The notes under the pieces: model-generated
Seen by the model: the letters and a program-made list of their open reading frames with translations, nothing else
Told to the model about the DNA's origin: nothing
The model's database searches: none
Program-made: the position numbers and the translations under genes
From: Ceratothoa steindachneri
Lineage: Eukaryota > Arthropoda > Malacostraca > Isopoda > Cymothoidae
Length of the DNA: 64,000 nt
Direction of reading: 5' to 3'
Assembly (NCBI GenBank): GCA_963969495.1
Contig: OZ018333.1
Location: 86,097,256 to 86,161,255, forward strand
Shown: one piece after another, positions 59,219 through 64,000 of the stretch
How the letters are laid out: every line of letters begins with the position of its first letter
Position numbering within the stretch: the stretch's first letter is position 1

Positions 59219-59232
59219 TGACAAATAATCAA
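59219..59232. repeat. Target-site duplication, right copy (element I/J)
   Basis: TGACAAATAATCAA, identical to 53,665-53,678. Removing the insertion plus one copy restores H sequence collinear with E at about 45,485-45,510. Confidence 0.92.
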
Positions 59233-61210
59233 AGATGGTACACTCCAGGGTGGCGTCCTGGGCAGAACCAGGGGAAGCGACCTGCCCGAGAGCTATACTT
59301 AGCTCTAGATGTAGTTTCTAGCCCTAAACCTAAAGGGCTTAATGATATGACTGGTATCTCACGGCGGGATAGACACCGTCGATAACAGCTGTAGAGGCAG
59401 TGAGAGCTGTTGGGGACTGAGGGAGGCGCCGGGATCGCGCTTACAGGCGAATAATGCCCTGTGCACAGCGCGGTTAAAAAGTAAGGCAGTAGCCCTATCA
59501 GCGTCGCAGGCACTGAACGTCACGGAACGAAAAATATCCAGGGCATGGGTGCAAGAGACCCTAATATGAGCCCCCATGTGAGGTGTCGATCAAATACAAG
59601 ACCAAGAAAATGTGTGAGTCCACCACTACTAGGCGCACCACATTTAGAAACGAGTCGGCGTCAGGATGGAGTCGTGGATGGCAGCAGAAGTGAAGGTCTT
59701 GGCCGAGAAAAACTGAAGACTGCACTTCGACATAGCGAGAGACGCGGTTCAATGCCTGTTGGAGTCGACGCTCCAGACTTGGCATTTAGGCCGCAACAAA
59801 AGAAATTGAAAGGTCGTCCACGTAGAGGGTAGCCAGAACGTCTTCCGGCGGCACTGAAGTGATGCCGTTGATGCTCAAAGCAAAAAGTGCGACACTAAGG
59901 ACATTTTCCTGCAGAACACCCTCTTCCTGCTACTTTTGACAGGATACGCCTCCCCTAACCCATACGCGGAATTGAGGATCTTGCAAAAGTGAGATATAAA
60001 GATTGGGAGGTATTGGGAACCCTCATCATGTGCAGAGTCTCTATGATACCACATCACCATGTGGTATCATGGACCTTCTCCATAACATTTACATGTCAGA
60101 GCAGAGCATCCGTCGTGGTGGGGAACTTACGGGAGCCGCAATGTGCAGAAGACAGATCATGGCCTCCGCTCCATCAACTTACACATGCAGGAGGTTAGAG
60201 AGATTGGGCGGAAACCGGGCGGGGTAGAGTGATCTTTCCCCCGTTTGCGAAAAGCGAGCACAGTAGCGATTCGCCAGGAATCTGGGAGGATACACTCTAC
60301 CCAGATCCTGTTGAACAAATCTAACAGAAAGGCCATGCATCACTCACCCAGGTGTCGAAGCAACTCACACAGAGTAAACCTGATGTTGAAGTGTTCTCCA
60401 CCTCTGGAGATGAAGTACAGTCGGCGGCCTTCTGCGACATCACGACACGCATTGAATGTTGGCCGAGCAGCATTCCGGCTAGAGAACGCGGACAAAGCGG
60501 TTGCGAAGGATTTCACCACGGGGTCCGAGATTGTGGACCCATTTTCCTAGAGAATGGGAGGGGGTCCTCCGAGAATTTGCCAGAAATCATTGAGTCGTTT
60601 CCATACATCTGCTAGAGGGATCTTTCTGTTAAATGAAGACACATATGCCCACCAAGAAGAGCAGTGGGTCTGCTTCAAAATATACCGGAACCCCATCCTA
60701 GCTCGACGAAATTCACAGGTAGTGAAGTCGTTCAGGCGGCGCTTATACTGCATGTAGGCATAATGCTGCTGTTTGAGCGCTGTTTCACACTCAGCAAAAC
60801 GGCCCACAGCAATGAGGTTGTCGGAGAAGAACTCAATGGCCTCATCTACCAAACTAAACTCCCCCTAGACTGAGGCAGAGAAATCAAATATTTCTTGAAA
60901 TGTGGACTAGTGCGCCTGCGCCAAGCATCACCGAGGCGGGCTTTCAGGCGGCAGAGGCCCAGAAAATGCTATTTTAATGTGAAAGTGATGACTACTATGA
61001 AGGTCATCGACCATCCCTAACTCCAAACTCAAATCACGCAGTGCATCCGGAGAGCACAAAGATCAAAACAGGAAAAAGAAGCGGCTCTCAGGCAAAGATG
61101 CGTAAACTCATCCACATTTAGGACATCAATCTCCAGCTCGACAATCAGGTCAACAAGGACTTCAACCCTGGGATTAATCAAGTAGTCTTCCTAGAATGGG
61201 AGTAGATGAA
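59233..61210 (-). pseudogene. ORF2 of LINE copy H
   Basis: The endonuclease N-terminal half is deleted: at about 61,210 the ORF1 tail joins directly to an endonuclease segment corresponding to E at about 47,800. Linker: VDEAIEFFSDNLIAVGRFAE...KQQHYAYMQYKRRLND (60,852-60,700). The RT has lost pieces but keeps LATLYVDDLSISF (about 59,810) and LERRLQQALNRVSRY. Many stops and frame changes; inactive. Confidence 0.8.
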
Positions 61211-61214
61211 CCTC

Positions 61215-62458
61215 CTCCCAGCCGTGACTAGGAATGAACCCTTTATGCCGCTAGCTCTACGAGGGGAGCACCCGGGGTTGGTAGAACCGACAAAAGGGTT
61301 CCGAATGGGCACGGAAACGACTGCGCTCCTAGGCCTGTAGGGGCCAGGAGGTGTATTTTTTAACGTTGATGCATAAGACGTCCCAGGCAGAGCCAGGCGT
61401 GCCAGGACCAGGTATTTAGCCTCGCAAAATGTGAGACGATCCTGGGCCTGAACGGCCAAGATTTCCTTCTCAAAGGGATACACACCACATTGCTTCAAGG
61501 AAGCGGGGTGCGGCTCTCCACAATTCACATACTTGGCCCCATACAATTTAGACTTATTATGTGTGGTCTTGGCACAACTTACACAGACTTCGGGTAACCC
61601 TGACTTTGCGCATCTACAGGAACAATTAGTATGGCCGAAGAAGTGACAATAGTACCTCCACGGAAGTTGCAAAAAGGCCTTCACACGGTAGTGATACCAA
61701 CCGCACACACCAACTCAGGGAGCTTGTCACAATCGAATGTGACGAAGAGTGTAGGAGTGGGTCTCGAGGCTCCTCCCTGTTTCCTCATCACACGTTTGAC
61801 TTTGACCGCTATATGGTGATGTCATCTATGAGTAGTCTATGAGTTCACTCGCAAAAACTAATTTCACGAAGTTCATAGTAGAGTGCGGCGTTACACACCA
61901 GCGTGCCATCAACTGTCCGAAGTGCAATAATCATGGATCCCTCAGAGGGATTCAATGCATTCACCAGAAGGTTCCCGTCCAAGAAATGGGTAACCTTTGG
62001 CTCTCTACCATTCAGGCTAGCTAGAGATCTCCTTTGATGAATCATGTTGCCCTTAGCCAACATGCTGCAATCAGCGGACCGAATAATGAGGAAGCATCTG
62101 AAGCCAGCGGGCTTGAAAATGACAGGTAACCACTGAATGAGGGCCCCTGATGTAATTGAGCCTCTGCTCTGCACCTACCCTTTTGGTCTTGATCAGTGAC
62201 TCCCCGCACGGGGGAGCACCAGGTCCAGATGTGCTGATCTTCATTTGTCGCTTGCCAAAACGGCAGCGGACTCGACCGTCCCCATTGCTCCCGCGGAGGA
62301 AGAGGAGCCCTTAGCCTTTTTAGTCTTGTTCCTCTGTCCTTTCTTTTTAGGAGAGGAAGATAGGGAATGAACCTGGTACTCTCCTCCCGCGACCAAGCAA
62401 GCATAGGGGTGGACTCTGGTTTTGTCTGGAGCAGGGTTAACTCCTGGACTATGGCCAT
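61215..62458 (-). pseudogene. ORF1 (gag) of LINE copy H
   Basis: N-terminal linker (62,458-62,200), gag domain (AKGNMIHQRRSLASLNGREPK, about 62,060; CNAALYYELREISF), then the knuckle region YYCHFFGHTNCSC, CVSCAKTTHNKSKLYG and YVNCGEPHPASLKQC (61,660-61,500), and EKEILAVQAQDRLTF. Some Cys/His positions are lost (for example the first knuckle begins YYC and the third YVNC). Multiple stops. Confidence 0.82.
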
Positions 62459-63120
62459 CTCAAGGGCGTCTCATGAGCAAGTGAGCAGAGTGATGGACCA
62501 TCCGCTACAAGGGAAAAGTCCTCTCCGGTCAGAGAAGTTTGAGGGGGCGCCTGAGAAAGCACAGGTTGGGGAGGGAGGGGGAAGTTCCTGTTGTGAAGCT
62601 ATCTGAGAGCAGCTCCAACAAGGGTAGAGTGGATGAGAAAGTGGAGGTGGGAAGTACTTGGTTGAAAAATCTTAACATTGTGCATGGTGACCCTATCACT
62701 TTCGTGGGATACAAACACTAATCACCTCACGCATTAGCACACTCTGGAAGGGGTGAATACGGAGTGGGCAAAGCCAGCTGCCACCATTTGAGACCATTCC
62801 TCCCACCCAGTGGCCAGACAGCCCCGAGGAGGATCGAGGTGAGGCAGTTTGTTAGAAAACCACCAACCTAAACCAGAGCTGAGCAGGAAAAGGACCACCC
62901 ATAGCCCCAATCGAGGATGACTGGGTGAGAAGACGCTGATCTGCATCTACCCAGTGATATTAGAGACGGACCAAAGAAAGTTGTGGGAAAGATTGTAGGG
63001 AAAGCGAGGAAGCAGGGTAAGAAGAGAGGGTCTCAGAGAGAAGGAGGAGGCTAAGCTGGGGCAAGAGGGTGTACTGAGTCCTGTCAGAACTGGGGCCAGG
63101 AAAGAAAATTGCCATGCCTC

Positions 63121-63471
63121 TTTACAGGATGGATGTGAGAATTATGAAATAGAATAAGTCATAAAATAAAATAAAGAAATTGATAAATGATTTCTTTTCT
63201 CTGGAAACATGTTTCCTTATTACCAAAATCCATGGTCGAACCAAAAACACTGAGAAACAAGCACCACTTTAATCTCTGTTAAAGCAGTGCCTTAGACCAC
63301 TTAGCTAGCTAGCATCTGAACAAAAATTCTCATGAAATGGCTTTCAATAAAGGACTAGATAAAATTCAAACCTCTCAACTTATTTCTCTTTCACCAACAA
63401 TAGGTTGTAGAGAGATTAAGCTACCAAATGAACATTGCTAAATATTATAAAAATCACCTCATTGTAAGTAC
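63121..63471. other. Intron sequence next to the second coding exon
   Basis: AT-rich, nothing recognised between the 5' end of LINE H and the exon donor at 63,471. Confidence 0.5.
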
Positions 63472-63621
63472 CTCTTTGACTGGGCATTCTTTTAACAGCA
63501 ATTGATTAGAACCATCAACAACTGCTCGATCTTGACCTGTGATCAATTTTTCTTCATTTCCATAATCTGAATCAGACAACTCTTCCTTCATTTTTTTGAT
63601 GGCAGTTTCTTTATAAATATC
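63472..63621 (-). CDS. Zinc-finger gene, second coding exon
   Basis: 150 bases, 50 codons, from the acceptor TTTTATTAG to the donor GTACTTAC. It encodes an acidic, Lys/Glu/Asp-rich segment (DIYKETAIKKMKEELSDSDY... ending CPVKE) with no fold recognised. It joins in frame to the exons before and after. The small intron to the previous exon is 154 bp. Confidence 0.65.
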
Positions 63622-63775
63622 CTAATAAAAAATATAAGTAATTTACTTTCTGTAACTATACATAAGTAAAGATTTACAAGTTAATCATTAGATAGGTTAA
63701 ACTATATTAACTAAAATGCATATAAAATAATGATGTTGCATGCTAATATATATAAGAAAATCCTGAGATGCTCAC

Positions 63776-63860
63776 ATTTTTATCATCTAGATGAAAATTA
63801 GGTGGATATACAATAACTTCCTTTTTCAACTCTTCCATTTTTGTAACCTCTGAAGAAATC
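63776..63860 (-). CDS. Zinc-finger gene, exon with start codon
   Basis: The exon follows the acceptor TTTGTTATAG and has 22 non-coding bases before ATG at 63,838-63,836. It then encodes 21 residues, MEELKKEVIVYPPNFHLDDKN, and stops at the donor GTGAGC (63,775-63,770). A further 5' UTR exon must lie beyond the acceptor, outside or at the edge of the window. The frame is open upstream of the ATG within this exon, so a longer N-terminus is possible. Short acidic leader exons are common in front of finger exons in such genes. Confidence 0.65.
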
Positions 63861-64000
63861 CTATAACAAATAAAAGCAAAGTTGCTTCAATCTCATCAAA
63901 GATTCAATTCATTGCCTCATTAGTTAATTAACGCATCTGTACTTTTGGTGGATATTTGAGTGGATGGAGCTTAGTTGTGCTAAAAGTGCTCTCTCTGACA

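Larger units (their letters stand above)
59219..63120 (-). mobile_element. I-clade LINE copy H, 5' part (split by I/J)
   Basis: On the element strand it has the full 5' end (about 63,120, matching E), 5' UTR (to about 62,500), ORF1 (62,458-61,215), an endonuclease missing its N-terminal half (about 61,180-60,550), RT (about 60,540-59,590) and thumb (to 59,233). It then continues at 53,664-53,510 beyond the I/J insertion. It is more diverged from E than I/J is, consistent with being the older host of the insertion. Confidence 0.85.
33849..63838 (-). other. Four-exon C2H2 zinc-finger gene (gene span)
   Basis: Assembled from four open segments on the minus strand: 63,838-63,776, 63,621-63,472, 53,290-53,132 and 35,582-33,849. 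Each junction has AG acceptor and GT donor bases, and the three upstream segments are exact multiples of three (63, 150 and 159 bases), so all introns are phase 0. The product would have about 701 residues: an acidic N-terminus (about 124 residues) and a 577-residue finger domain. It is probably a nuclear DNA-binding regulator. Intron sizes are 154 bp, about 10.2 kb and about 17.5 kb, the two long ones filled with LINEs. Extra exons cannot be excluded; cDNA would settle the structure. Confidence 0.72.

Overview
This window reads as a piece of an arthropod nuclear genome, possibly a crustacean (a weak inference from the repeat families and the zinc-finger style, not a firm identification). There are no bacterial-type operons. 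Coding material is either broken transposable-element protein or spliced exons. Long (GA)n, (GACA)n and (TA)n microsatellites and thick layers of LINE retrotransposons dominate. Clade names come from visible protein motifs, and most element edges are approximate.

Layout. 0-0.83 kb: AT-rich, nothing recognised. 0.83-5.4 kb: a plus-strand decayed RNase-H-bearing I-clade-like LINE, followed by a hAT transposase C-terminal remnant (5.49-5.80 kb). 6.3-16.0 kb: two near-full-length CR1-like LINEs lie head to tail on the minus strand. Each has a PHD/coiled-coil/SGNH-esterase ORF1, an endonuclease-RT ORF2 and a GA/TC microsatellite tail. 16.2-16.5 kb: compound microsatellite. 17.4-19.6 kb: another decayed LINE (minus), interrupted by a duplicated unit with a palindrome and a GTCGGTCGGTC motif. 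21.7-23.5 kb: I-clade RT scraps and a tRNA-derived SINE-like element. 26.0-29.7 kb: an AT microsatellite, Ty3/Gypsy pol, an I-clade gag, a BEL/Pao-like integrase tail and LINE end fragments. 31.3-32.8 kb: an I-clade gag.

33.8-63.8 kb: the main host feature is a minus-strand C2H2 zinc-finger gene that I assembled from four phase-0 exons (63,838-63,776; 63,621-63,472; 53,290-53,132; 35,582-33,849). It would encode about 701 residues: a short acidic N-terminal region, two degenerate fingers and 18 intact fingers. Its introns of about 17.5 and 10.2 kb are packed with I-clade LINEs, nearly all in the same orientation as the gene, plus an internally deleted mariner. The insertion order can be read. 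Element E (6.84 kb) sits inside ORF2 of element F with a 14-bp target-site duplication. A chimeric element, I/J, sits inside element H, also with a 14-bp duplication, and carries an internal second 3' terminus.

The LINEs share a conserved 3'-terminal stem-loop just before their poly(A) tails. No recognised transposon polyprotein is intact except ORF1 of CR1 copy B, so the elements look like fossils. The zinc-finger gene is the only feature that looks functional.
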